Assembly (NCBI GenBank): GCA_005882525.1 | Contig: VBGO01000005.1 | Coordinates: 1 to 17,602, forward strand | Reading direction: 5' to 3' | Origin: Chloroflexota bacterium | Lineage (GTDB): Bacteria > Chloroflexota > Dormibacteria > CF-121 | Length of the DNA: 17,602 nt | In this document: piece after piece, positions 1 through 7,242 of the stretch | Layout: every line of letters begins with the position of its first letter | Position numbering within the stretch: position 1 is the stretch's first letter | Made by a program: the position numbers and the translations under genes | The notes under the pieces: model-generated | What the model was told of the DNA's origin: nothing | The model's input: only the letters and a program-made list of their open reading frames with translations | Database searches by the model: none

Positions 1-175
1 AGCCGACCTCATCATCGGCTGGATCGCCAGCCCGATGCTGGTCCTGACGCTGGCCGGTGGGCCCTGGATGATTCTCGTCACCGCCGCTCCACTGCTCCTC
101 GCCCGGCCGGCGCTCAGCGCCCTGCTCGTCCGACACGAACAGCCGATCGAAGACACCAAGGCCCGGGCGGCCTGA
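1..175 (+). CDS. C-terminal end of a membrane protein resembling the sensor domain of the next gene (5' truncated by window)
   Basis: Reading from base 2 gives 57 codons ending in TGA at 173-175. The peptide has two hydrophobic stretches and a short polar tail ending in EDTKARAA. It aligns with one gap to the last membrane segment of the following diguanylate cyclase: both have a DL pair, then PW about 18 residues later, then PL-L, and then a charged stretch. The tail D-TKARA stops exactly where the neighbour's GGDEF domain begins (DPKTELAN). I therefore read it as a paralogous membrane sensor domain either without an output domain or with output at its unseen N-terminus. The next gene starts 3 nt after the stop and in the same frame, so the two are almost certainly cotranscribed. 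Specific function is unknown. Confidence 0.7.
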   Translation, partial: ADLIIGWIASPMLVLTLAGGPWMILVTAAPLLLARPALSALLVRHEQPIEDTKARAA

Positions 176-178
176 ACC

Positions 179-1408
179 GTGGCTGATCTGCCGCGTCCGG
201 CTCGCCTCTACATCGCGACCGTCCTCGCCGCCGCCGCGCTTCTCGGCCTTGGCGGGGTGCTCGTCGCCCCCCCGCGGCTCGGGCTCGCGCCCGTAGCCGT
301 CGTCCTTCTGATGTGCGCCACGATCGCCCAACAGTTCAAGGTCAAGAGCCCGAAACACCAGTCGTACTACACGACCACCATCTTTTTCTTCGCCGCGGCG
401 GTGCTGTTACGGCCGGCCTACGTCATCCTCATCATCCTCGCGGCTCACGCGGTCGAGTTGCTGCGAGTGCGCTATCGCTGGTACATCCAGGCGTTCAACA
501 TGGCGAACTTCGTGATCTGCGCGATCGCCGCCGGCGCCATTTTCGGCATGGGTCAATCCGGTCACGGTGCGGGCGGCGGCCGGGCGGCCCTGTACGCGGC
601 GCTCGCCGGCCTGACGTTCGTTGCGTTGAACCACCTGCTGACCGCGCTCGTGATCATGTGGGCGCGGGGCGTTCCGATCTCGCGCGCGGGCACGATGGAC
701 TGGGAGAATCTTGGAACCGACCTCGCGCTGATGTCGGTCGGCGCACTCGGCTCGTTGCTCTGGCTGACGAACCCATGGCTGGTGCCGCTCTGCCTGGGCC
801 CCCTGTTCTTGATCTACCGGTCGCTGCTCGTTCCCACCCTGAAGGAAGAGGCGCGCACCGATCCAAAGACCGAGCTGGCCAACATGAAGCACTGGAACCA
901 GGTGGCGCAGGTGGAGATCGAGCGCGCCCGTCGCTTCGGCCGCCCGCTTAGCGTGGTCCTGGCCGACTTCGACCTGTTGCGTGAGGTCAACAATCGGCAT
1001 GGCCACATGATGGGGGACCAGATGATCCGACGGGTCGCCGACGCCATTCGGGCCGCCCTGCGCGAGTACGACGTGCCGGCCCGGTTCGGCGGTGACGAGT
1101 TCGCCATCCTGATGCCGGAGACCACCCTTGGGGAAGCGCTGACCGTGGCGGAGCGGATTCGGCGAGAGGTCGAGTCGATCGTGCTCAAGGGCGCCGATGG
1201 TGCGAGCCCGGCGGCCAGCGTCAGCATCGGCGTCGCCCTGTTTCCCGCCCACGGAGGGACCGCTTCGGACTTGCTCGCCGCGGCCGACCGGGCCGTCTAC
1301 CAGGCAAAGGCCCGGGGCCGCAACCGGGTCTGCGCCTTTGCCGAGCGTGAAGGTGACGCGATGCCCGCGATCCGGGTCGCGGCGCCCGCGAGACTGGAAG
1401 CGAGCTAG
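179..1408 (+). CDS. Membrane-bound diguanylate cyclase (GGDEF)
   Basis: A 409-residue protein predicted to make cyclic di-GMP from two GTP. Residues 1-220 hold about six hydrophobic helices forming an integral-membrane sensor that I cannot assign to a named MASE family. The GGDEF domain runs from about 225 to 390. It includes a degenerate DxLTGLxN start (DPKTELAN), the nucleotide-binding DFDLLREVNN, the active-site loop GGDEF at 304-308, and SIGVALFP near the end. RxxD at 295-298 lies exactly five residues before GGDEF, which is the spacing of the product-inhibition I-site, so feedback control by c-di-GMP is expected. The start is GTG with no strong Shine-Dalgarno; translation is probably coupled to the upstream gene, whose stop lies 3 nt before. 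Its stop codon is 1 nt from the convergent neighbour's stop. Confidence 0.93.
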   Translation: MADLPRPARLYIATVLAAAALLGLGGVLVAPPRLGLAPVAVVLLMCATIAQQFKVKSPKHQSYYTTTIFFFAAAVLLRPAYVILIILAAHAVELLRVRYRWYIQAFNMANFVICAIAAGAIFGMGQSGHGAGGGRAALYAALAGLTFVALNHLLTALVIMWARGVPISRAGTMDWENLGTDLALMSVGALGSLLWLTNPWLVPLCLGPLFLIYRSLLVPTLKEEARTDPKTELANMKHWNQVAQVEIERARRFGRPLSVVLADFDLLREVNNRHGHMMGDQMIRRVADAIRAALREYDVPARFGGDEFAILMPETTLGEALTVAERIRREVESIVLKGADGASPAASVSIGVALFPAHGGTASDLLAAADRAVYQAKARGRNRVCAFAEREGDAMPAIRVAAPARLEAS

Positions 1409-1409
1409 G

Positions 1410-1709
1410 CTATGGTGACTTTTTCGGTCGCCGGGTTCGTCGCCGCTCGCCGTGGGCGCGCATGAACGTGTAAGTCTTCTCGGCGGCGTAGCCCTTTTTG
1501 ACCGCATCCTGGATGCGCGGCCAGAATTCTTCCTTCACCCAGTTGCGCGCCACCAGCACCTCGATGCCCGCCAGACGAAGGTCGCCGCGGTCCAGGTCGG
1601 AGACGGTGTCGCCCCGTTGCAAGGCGCGAACCGCATCCAGGCTGAGGTTCGGAAGGAGCCACGCGTTCGGGATGAGGACCTCGGCCTGCCCGCGTGGCTC
1701 GTCTGGCAC
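1410..1709 (-). CDS. Small protein of unknown family (paralogue of the protein at 10794-11039)
   Basis: A 99-residue product starting at GTG 1709. I chose this start because a TATAGT -10 box lies exactly 6 nt upstream and because similarity to the 81-residue protein at 10794-11039 begins soon after it; the open frame itself extends upstream to 1871. The two share NL-x-x-D-x-VRALQ, a GD about ten residues later, then a V-x-(V/I)AR-x-W motif and a Trp/Val/Gly pattern. This member has a longer N-terminus and a basic C-terminal tail rich in Arg and Lys, which could contact nucleic acid. I do not recognise the family. It diverges from the GNAT gene, and its stop lies 1 nt from the convergent GGDEF stop. 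Confidence 0.75.
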   Translation of the reverse strand: MPDEPRGQAEVLIPNAWLLPNLSLDAVRALQRGDTVSDLDRGDLRLAGIEVLVARNWVKEEFWPRIQDAVKKGYAAEKTYTFMRAHGERRRTRRPKKSP

Positions 1710-1715
1710 GGAGCA

Positions 1716-1725
1716 ACTATATCCT
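1716..1725. promoter_or_regulatory. Overlapping divergent -10 elements (near-symmetric promoter)
   Basis: On the minus strand TATAGT (1721-1716) stands 6 nt before the GTG at 1709, placing the expected transcription start on the start codon. On the plus strand TATCCT (1720-1725) stands 9 nt before the GNAT ATG at 1735. The two boxes share bases, so one 10-bp AT-rich core in GC-rich DNA appears to serve both genes. No clear -35 boxes were identified. Confidence 0.55.
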
Positions 1726-1734
1726 TGGTGGTCG

Positions 1735-2322
1735 ATGGGGTTACTCGGACCGGTGACGCTGACCGGAAACCATGTGCGGCTCGAGCCGATGCGGCCGGTG
1801 CATGCCGCCGCCCTGCTCGAGGCCGGGCGCTCCACCGAGATCTGGGCATGGATGCCCGCCCGCCCGCTCACTGCGCAGACGATGGATCGCTGGCTCGAAA
1901 AGGCGCTGCAGGCCGAGGCGCAGGGTCGCGAGTACCCGTTCGTGGTGGTCCGCCTGGAGGATGACCGCGTGATTGGCAGCAGCCGCTACCTGGATGTCCA
2001 GGAAGAAGATCGGACGGTCGAGATCGGCTGGACCTGGTACTCCCCCGATGCCTGGGGCGGCGTGGTGAACCCCGAGGCGAAGTACCTGCTGATGCGGCAT
2101 GCCTTCGATGACTGGCGCGCCATCCGGGTGGCGCTGAAGACCGACATCAAGAACATCCACTCACAGGCCGCGATCAAGAAGCTCGGGGCGCGGTATGAGG
2201 GCACGATGCGCAACCACCGGATCCGCCCCGACGGGAGCTATCGCGACACCGTGGTCTTCTCCGTGATTGGGAGCGAATGGCCGCGAGTGAAGACCCGACT
2301 CGAAGAGCGGCTGCGCGCTTAG
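1735..2322 (+). CDS. GNAT-family N-acetyltransferase (RimJ/RimL-like)
   Basis: A 195-residue protein of the Acetyltransf_3 type, which moves an acetyl group from acetyl-CoA to a small-molecule or protein amine; the substrate cannot be told. Evidence includes the opening LTGNHVRLEPM typical of this family, the central strand with VIGSSRYLDV, EIGWTWYSPDAWGGVVNPEAKYLL around the acetyl-CoA site, and the late helix NIHSQAAIKKLGARYEGTMRNH, which matches the N-x-x-S-x-x-x-x-x-KLGF-x-x-EG block. ATG 1735 was chosen from family length and the nearby -10; the open frame extends upstream into antisense of the neighbour. A GTG at 1753 is a possible later start. Its stop overlaps the convergent gene's stop by 4 nt. 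Confidence 0.9.
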   Translation: MGLLGPVTLTGNHVRLEPMRPVHAAALLEAGRSTEIWAWMPARPLTAQTMDRWLEKALQAEAQGREYPFVVVRLEDDRVIGSSRYLDVQEEDRTVEIGWTWYSPDAWGGVVNPEAKYLLMRHAFDDWRAIRVALKTDIKNIHSQAAIKKLGARYEGTMRNHRIRPDGSYRDTVVFSVIGSEWPRVKTRLEERLRA

Positions 2323-2717
2323 CGCACCCCGCCTTTCAGCAGCCGTAGCCCGCCTGGATTTTCCCTCGCCCCCTGGCGGGGGAGGGCCAGGGTGGGGGGA
2401 CTGGGATCCGTCCCGTGCTTGCGGGGGAGGGTCAGGCTGGGGGCATCGGGATTCTTCCCTGGCTCGCCGGGGAGAGTTAGCCTGGGCGCCTGCTTGCGCC
2501 GCGCCCGGTAGCCGCTTGCCACCCGCGCCGCCGCCGCCTGGACCGCCCCGATCATCTCCTGCGCCGCCACCTCGGGACTGCGCATCGACTGCTCCTCGAA
2601 AGGCACCAGCTCGCTGATGCAGATCTGCCGCTGCGGGTCGACGACCACCACGGCGACGAAGGGCTCTTCACTTGTAATGCTCGGATGGATCTGTGACCAC
2701 GGGATGACATTGCCCAT
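2319..2717 (-). CDS. Small protein of unknown function with a REP-derived C-terminal tail
   Basis: A 132-residue product, not recognised. Residues 1 to about 78 look like a compact soluble domain (PFVAVVVVDPQRQICISELV, then a helix ending RARRKQ). The remainder is three imperfect 15-16-residue repeats containing LTLP or LALP, encoded by the palindromic DNA repeats at 2356-2490 read antisense; this part is probably not ancestral to the protein. It starts at ATG 2717 with a TAGCCT -10 exactly 6 nt upstream, so the mRNA is probably leaderless. It lies 47 nt behind the YhaN-like gene but has its own promoter sharing a long element with the rmuC leader promoter, which suggests induction with DNA repair functions. 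Its stop overlaps the GNAT stop by 4 nt. Confidence 0.6.
   Translation of the reverse strand: MGNVIPWSQIHPSITSEEPFVAVVVVDPQRQICISELVPFEEQSMRSPEVAAQEMIGAVQAAAARVASGYRARRKQAPRLTLPGEPGKNPDAPSLTLPRKHGTDPSPPTLALPRQGARENPGGLRLLKGGVR
2356..2490. repeat. Three tandem imperfect REP-like palindromic repeats
   Basis: Three diverged copies spaced 48 and 45 bp, each beginning GGAT (2356, 2404, 2449), followed by a CCC block, a short loop, GGGGGAGGG or a close variant, and then a G-rich half such as CAGGGTGGGGG. Each copy can form a short C-rich/G-rich hairpin. A related copy lies at 8206-8250 in the same strand orientation. The pattern resembles the dispersed REP-type palindromes common in GC-rich bacteria. 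All three copies lie inside the 3' coding part of the minus-strand gene at 2319-2717. Confidence 0.7.
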
Positions 2718-2763
2718 GAAGCGAGGCTAACCCACGGTTTTGACAGCTGTCTGTCGCAACCGT
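2718..2763 (-). promoter_or_regulatory. Promoter with shared dyad element (twin of 11069-11114)
   Basis: This fills the whole gap between the YhaN-like stop and the ATG at 2717. Reading the minus strand there is GACAGACAGCTGTC (2755-2742, arms GACAG/CTGTC), then AAAAC, then TAGCCT (2729-2724) and 6 nt to the ATG. CTGTCAAAA plus 8 nt plus TAGCCT fits the published mycobacterial RecA-NDp layout, TTGTCRGTG-N8-TANNNT. The rmuC leader promoter carries the same element at the same 42-nt distance from its start codon. Binding by PafBC-like WYL protein or a LexA-type repressor is inference. Confidence 0.65.
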
Positions 2764-2764
2764 C

Positions 2765-5700
2765 CTAACTTGGGACTTCTTCCTCGACTTGGTCGCGAGC
2801 GGAGCCGTTGGCCGGCGCCGCCTCGGGAGAGGCGGCGATGAGCGACGGCCCTGGTAGCCGGATGATGGTCCAGTCGTCGGCCTTCTCGGCGCGATCGGCC
2901 AGCCCTTCCTCCTTTGAAAAGAGGATGATCTGGTGCTCCTGGCCGAGCCGCCCCAGTTCGTCCATCGCGGCCCGCATCCGCCGGCGATCGGCATGCACCA
3001 GGGCCTCGTCCAGGAGCAAGGGGGGTGGCTCCGCGTTGCCGCCGATGATCCGCGCCAGCGCCAGCCGCTCCAGCAGGTAGATCAACGAGCGGGTGCCCAG
3101 GCTGAGGCTGTCGACATCTTTATAGGCGCGCTGATCCTGGGTCTTTACCTGCAGCGCCAGGTCCTCCCCAATCCGGACATCTCGATAACGCCCGTTGGTG
3201 ATCGGCGCCAGCTGACCCTGGAGTTGGGACTTGAGCCGCGGGATCACGGCGCGCCGCACCGATTTCGCGGCCGCCTCCAGCGTGTCGATGGCGAGATCGT
3301 AGGCGTGCGCTTCGAGCTCGAGCTCCTGAAGCTGCTCGCGGGTGGTAGCGATCTCTTCATCGAGCGCGGCGACGTCCCCGGTCTGGGCCAGCCGGTCGTT
3401 CAAGAGCTCCTCGGCTCGGGCCCGTTCTTCCTGGGCTCGCTCCTTGGCGGCGCGGTGCTGGTCGCGCTGCCGCTCGAGCTCGGCCAGGGGGAGCGCGGCA
3501 AACTCGGCCGCGCGTGCGGGGTCGACGCTGCGGCTGATCTCGCTCAGGCTGCGCTCCAGGTCATCGACGAGTTGGCGGAGCGAGGGCCCTTCCTCGGTGG
3601 AGGCCGTGCCGCGTTGGGCCTCCAGCTCGGCCAGCTTCGCGCTCGAGGCCGCGTACGCCTCGCCGTGGCCGACGCCGGCGTCCCAGGCCTCGGCGGCGCG
3701 CTCCATGTCGGTCTCCGTGATCCCGGCCGGGGCATAGATGGCCGCCAGCCGGCGGGCGTATTCCTCGGCCTTGGCGCGCTCGGCGGCGGAGCGCTGTCCC
3801 GGCGCCCGAAGCTGCTCCAGCTGGGCGTCCAGCTGCTCGATCCGGGTGCGGACCTGTTGGGCGGTCCGGTTGGCTTCGCAACTGGCGATGAAATCGCGGG
3901 CTGCGCCAAGCGCCTCGCGACGATCGAAGCCCAAGCGGTCGAGCAGGCTGTGGAGCTGCTGCCGTAGGGACTCCCGACGCTGGTCCATCTCGGATTCCGC
4001 TCGGGTGGCCTCGTGCGACCGCTGGCTGGCGGCATTCCAGGCGAGCGTGTCCTGGGCCAGCGATTCCACGTCCCGGGCCACCTCGTCGACGGCCTCCTCG
4101 GTCGGCGCCGGCTGCGGCAAGCCCCACGAGCCGACCAGCTCGCGAAGCGTCCGGCCGGCGGTCTGGGCCCGCTCCTCCAACTCGGTGGCCTGCCGGTCGA
4201 GCTCGAGGCGGGTGGCGTCGTAGCGCACCTTCTGGAGGTGTTCGACGAGCGCTTGCTGGAGTTCGCCGGAGCTCCGCACGCCCCAGGGTTGAAGGATTTC
4301 GCGGCGTTTGATGCGGGCCGCATCTTTGGAACGAAGCCGGCGATCGACCTCGCGCACTGCGGCGCCCCGCACCCAGATGCCGATGCCGGTCGACAGGACG
4401 CCCATCCCGAGCAGGAAGAAGGCCGCGCCGGCCAGGATGATCGAGCCGGCGCTCTGCAGCGCGAGGAAGGCGACCAGGATCGCCATCGCGGTCAGCAGCA
4501 GGCCGCCGAGCATCGCCCCGAGGAATGTGCGCTGCCGGCTCCGGGCGCGCTCGGCCATCGCCTCCTCGCGCCGCATCGATTCCTCCGCCTGCTGGCCGGA
4601 TTTGATGACGTCCGGAACCTCCTTGTACCGGGCGATGTCGTGTTTGAGTTGCTCGAGGCGGGGCGGTAGCTCAGCGCCCGCCCGGCGGCGGGCTTCCAGC
4701 GCAACGTTGTGCCGCTCCCGCCATTCCGAGTAGACCCGCTGGAATTCCATTTGCCGGGCGGGCCAGTCGAGGTTCTGCCCGATCAGGCCCGGGTGCCGCT
4801 CGGCGATCCGCCGCGCCTCCTCGGCCGCGGTCTGGGCGCGAAGGTGACCGCCGGGCGCCTGGGTGTCGGCGACGTTGAGACTGGACAGCAGCTCGCGGAC
4901 CACCGGCTCCTCCTCAAGCGCCGCGGCGTCGATGCCGCGGGCGCGGGTTTCGTGCCCTTGCGCTTCGTCGTCGAGCTTCTGACGCTCCGCCTCGAGCTGC
5001 TCCACCTGGGCGGTGGTGTCCGCCGCGCGACCTTCGAAATCCTCCTGGGCCTCCCGCGTTGCCCGCAGGTGGCTGCGCAGTTCCTGGACATCGGCCTGGC
5101 GGTCCAGCGGGAACATCGCGAAGCGGGTGTGCTCCTCCTGGCGGCCACGTTCCTCGGCGATCGTCCGCTCCAGCGCCTCGACCCGTTCCAGGCGATGACG
5201 CGCCTCGGCGAGGCGCGAGCCGAGCACCGCGGCCTCGAGCGTTTGCACGATGCCGAGCTCCGCCTCGGTCAGTGCCGAGACGGTCTCCCGCTTCTGCGCC
5301 AGCTCGTCCACCGCCGCCCGTGCCTGGCGGGCAGCCGCGAGCTGTCGCTCCAGTTCCTGCAAGCGTCCTTCCAGGTCGTGCAGCGGGCCGGTCCGTCCGC
5401 GCGGCTTTCCAATCCGATGGGCCCGCTCCTGGCGCAACTGATCGAGCACCCGCTGCGCCGTTCGGTCGGGATGGGCGGAGTCGGCCAGGGCGACGATCAC
5501 TTCCTTGATGCTGCCGGCGTCTTCGAGGCGCATCACCTCGCTGCGCGAGATGCACGCGGTGTTGGTATAGATATCCCGGCTGACGCCGAGGAGCTGGCGC
5601 CCGACCGGCAATCCCCCTGAGGTATCCCGATCGAAGCGCTCGCCCAGGTCGGCGCCGGTGCCGACGTCGAGGACGCGGACGGTCTCCGCGTCGAGATCGC

Positions 5701-5977
5701 GCTCGATCCGGAGCCTCGTCCCATCCTCGAGCTCGACCTCCAGCGCCAGCCCGAAGTTGCCCCCCTCCCAGGGGCGCCAGCGGTCTGCCCGCTCGATCGG
5801 TGCTGACCGGGCCCGATCGCCCGATTGAAGTCCGTAGAGGCCGGTGACGATGGCCTCCTGCAGGGTCGACTTGCCAGCCTCATTGGGTCCGACGACCAGG
5901 TTCATGGTGGGACCGAAGCGCAGGTCCATCCCCTGTAAGGCGCCGAACCCCTCGATCTCGATTCGCGTCAGACGCAC
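2765..5977 (-). CDS. YhaN-like AAA ATPase (Rad50/SbcC-related) with central transmembrane segments
   Basis: About 1070 residues. The N-terminal half-ATPase has Walker A GPNEAGKST at 30-38, followed by a YhaN-type PWEGGNFG stretch. Long coiled coils flank two adjacent hydrophobic segments near residues 485-535. The C-terminal half has the signature SLSLGTRS near 957 and Walker B LLLDEAL near 985. There is no CxxC zinc hook; that and the membrane segments match YhaN more than SbcC. The usual switch-loop histidine after Walker B is absent (ILFSKEE near 1017). It pairs with the upstream nuclease as ATPase and nuclease, probably acting on DNA ends or structures at the membrane. I chose GTG 5977, which has GAGG 5 nt upstream and gives the family opening MRLTRIEIEGF; an ATG at 6025 would add 16 residues and overlap the nuclease gene. 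Confidence 0.9.
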   Translation of the reverse strand: MRLTRIEIEGFGALQGMDLRFGPTMNLVVGPNEAGKSTLQEAIVTGLYGLQSGDRARSAPIERADRWRPWEGGNFGLALEVELEDGTRLRIERDLDAETVRVLDVGTGADLGERFDRDTSGGLPVGRQLLGVSRDIYTNTACISRSEVMRLEDAGSIKEVIVALADSAHPDRTAQRVLDQLRQERAHRIGKPRGRTGPLHDLEGRLQELERQLAAARQARAAVDELAQKRETVSALTEAELGIVQTLEAAVLGSRLAEARHRLERVEALERTIAEERGRQEEHTRFAMFPLDRQADVQELRSHLRATREAQEDFEGRAADTTAQVEQLEAERQKLDDEAQGHETRARGIDAAALEEEPVVRELLSSLNVADTQAPGGHLRAQTAAEEARRIAERHPGLIGQNLDWPARQMEFQRVYSEWRERHNVALEARRRAGAELPPRLEQLKHDIARYKEVPDVIKSGQQAEESMRREEAMAERARSRQRTFLGAMLGGLLLTAMAILVAFLALQSAGSIILAGAAFFLLGMGVLSTGIGIWVRGAAVREVDRRLRSKDAARIKRREILQPWGVRSSGELQQALVEHLQKVRYDATRLELDRQATELEERAQTAGRTLRELVGSWGLPQPAPTEEAVDEVARDVESLAQDTLAWNAASQRSHEATRAESEMDQRRESLRQQLHSLLDRLGFDRREALGAARDFIASCEANRTAQQVRTRIEQLDAQLEQLRAPGQRSAAERAKAEEYARRLAAIYAPAGITETDMERAAEAWDAGVGHGEAYAASSAKLAELEAQRGTASTEEGPSLRQLVDDLERSLSEISRSVDPARAAEFAALPLAELERQRDQHRAAKERAQEERARAEELLNDRLAQTGDVAALDEEIATTREQLQELELEAHAYDLAIDTLEAAAKSVRRAVIPRLKSQLQGQLAPITNGRYRDVRIGEDLALQVKTQDQRAYKDVDSLSLGTRSLIYLLERLALARIIGGNAEPPPLLLDEALVHADRRRMRAAMDELGRLGQEHQIILFSKEEGLADRAEKADDWTIIRLPGPSLIAASPEAAPANGSARDQVEEEVPS

Positions 5978-6008
5978 GAGCACCTCGCCGCAACGGTCAG
6001 CCCAGGCG

Positions 6009-7103
6009 TCATTGGTCAAAGGCATCGAGCGCGAGCTGCAACGCTCGGCCGACCGCCTGTTCCTCCTGGCGCGACCCCTTCTTGTGGTCGACCAGCTTGC
6101 GCACCATCTCCCCGCGGCTGGTGAATTCCTGGGCGGCGGTATCGAGGTCGTGGGACACGCGGGATTGGTCGCGGAACTCGAGATACGCGAATCCGTCGCT
6201 ACATTCCATCGAGAGCGTCTCCGGGTCGAGCGTCAATGCGCGGTCGCGCTCGCCAACCAGCGTCGCGCGGATCACGAAGCCATCGAGCTGTTTGCCCTCG
6301 CGCATCGCCATCACCGCTTCGCGGACGTGCTCCAGGGTCGTCATGCCCGTGATATCGAGCGTCTCCTGGGCGAACCGCCGCTGGTTGATGTCGTCGAGGA
6401 TGACCTGGACCGCGCCATCGTCATCGATCATCACCAGCGCCGTGCAGTGACGTCCGGACTCGTTCCATCCGAGGGGCTCGGGGCTCCCGGGGTAGGTGAT
6501 CGACTCGCCCGTCCGGGCGTCGTGGTAATGACCGAGGAGCGCGTGCCTGAAGCCGGCCTCTTCGACCTGGGCCGGCAAGATCGGCTTGTCGGGTGTGATG
6601 CCGGCCGGCACCTGGCTCATGTCCGAGGCGTGCAGCAGCAGGAGATGGGTTCCCTCGTCCGATCGGGCGAAATCACGGAGCGGCGCGTCTGGGACGTCGG
6701 GTCGCATGAAGCCGGCCGTCCAGATCTGGACGTTGCCATACCGGTAGGGGCGTAGCTCCTCATGCGTGGCGACCGTGACGTTCTCGGGCCAGCGCAGATA
6801 CCGGTAGGGGGAGCTCGGCACGGCCGGGTCCGAATGGCCCGGGGCGATCAACACCGGTAGCCGCGCCTCGCCGAGCGTCTGCACGACGAAGCTGGCGGTT
6901 TCGCGGGTCACATGGTCCTGTTCGAAGAGGTCGCCGCCGCAGGTGATCAGGTCGGCCTTGGCCTGGCGGGCGCGTTCGACGATCCGTTGCAGCGCGGACC
7001 GAAGATCCTCGCGGCGTCGCTGCGCCCCGACACCGAAGAGGCGCTCGTTGGCGAAGGATCGGTCGAGATGCAGGTCAGCGAAATGGAGCAGGCGAAGGGC
7101 CAC
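6009..7103 (-). CDS. YhaO-like metallophosphoesterase (SbcD/Mre11-related DNA nuclease)
   Basis: A 364-residue calcineurin-like phosphoesterase. Metal-binding motifs appear in order: DLH in LLHFADLHLD at the start, GGD in LITCGGDLFEQ, then PGHSD where the family has PGNHD, an HAS in LLLLHASD, and GHYH. The Asn and His of the GNHD motif are therefore changed (N to H, H to S), which may lower or alter nuclease activity; the other motifs are intact. The start is GTG 7103 with GGGGGA just upstream; the open frame runs on to 7370 but that part is antisense to the WYL gene. The ATPase partner follows directly, so the two form an operon. Transcription probably starts from the TATAAT at 7175-7170, leaving a leader of about 60 nt. 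Confidence 0.88.
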   Translation of the reverse strand: MALRLLHFADLHLDRSFANERLFGVGAQRRREDLRSALQRIVERARQAKADLITCGGDLFEQDHVTRETASFVVQTLGEARLPVLIAPGHSDPAVPSSPYRYLRWPENVTVATHEELRPYRYGNVQIWTAGFMRPDVPDAPLRDFARSDEGTHLLLLHASDMSQVPAGITPDKPILPAQVEEAGFRHALLGHYHDARTGESITYPGSPEPLGWNESGRHCTALVMIDDDGAVQVILDDINQRRFAQETLDITGMTTLEHVREAVMAMREGKQLDGFVIRATLVGERDRALTLDPETLSMECSDGFAYLEFRDQSRVSHDLDTAAQEFTSRGEMVRKLVDHKKGSRQEEQAVGRALQLALDAFDQ

Positions 7104-7169
7104 AAATCCCCCGTAACCACGCGAATTCTGCCTGGCGCGATGGCATATGCGAGCGCGAAAGCAGCGCCC

Positions 7170-7175
7170 ATTATA
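7170..7175 (-). promoter_or_regulatory. Perfect TATAAT -10 box for the YhaO/YhaN operon
   Basis: TATAAT is read on the minus strand 66 nt before the GTG at 7103. About 16 nt further upstream is GGAACA rather than a TTGACA box, so the -35 is weak or of another type. Unlike most promoters in this window it yields a real leader, and the GTG has a purine-rich ribosome site. Confidence 0.55.
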
Positions 7176-7204
7176 AAGGTTGGGCTGAATTTGTTCCGAA
7201 TCAT

Positions 7205-7232
7205 TTGGCTCACGTCGGAGAGCCTCTACACT
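7205..7232 (+). promoter_or_regulatory. Promoter of the WYL regulator gene
   Basis: TTGGCT (7205-7210), a 16-nt spacer and TACACT (7227-7232) form a plausible vegetative promoter. The ATG follows 10 nt after the -10, so the predicted leader is only about 3 or 4 nt. It faces away from the nuclease operon promoter 30 bp upstream, giving a compact divergent control region where the WYL protein could act on both genes. Confidence 0.55.
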
Positions 7233-7242
7233 GAGCAAGAAA

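Noticed and set aside
173..181. In-frame TGA between the first two genes considered as readthrough or selenocysteine
   Set aside because: A GTG follows 3 nt later and no selenocysteine insertion hairpin was recognised; tandem paralogous genes explain it more simply.
407..1507. 366-codon minus-strand open frame opposite the GGDEF gene
   Set aside because: Low-complexity antisense product; the plus strand carries a complete GGDEF domain in this span.
1710..1871. N-terminal extension of the small minus-strand gene to 1871
   Set aside because: It is antisense to the GNAT coding region, has no similarity to the paralogue, and would run through the promoter.
2356..2490. Tandem 45-48 bp repeats considered as a CRISPR array
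   Set aside because: Copies are imperfect along their whole length, adjoin without unique spacers, and no cas gene is nearby.
2933..5620. Long plus-strand open frames opposite the YhaN-like gene (up to 344 codons)
   Set aside because: They are antisense readings of a high-GC coding region with no recognisable domain, and the minus strand has clear ATPase motifs across the same span.
5844..6755. 303-codon plus-strand open frame opposite the nuclease gene
   Set aside because: No domain is recognisable; the minus-strand phosphoesterase motifs explain the region.
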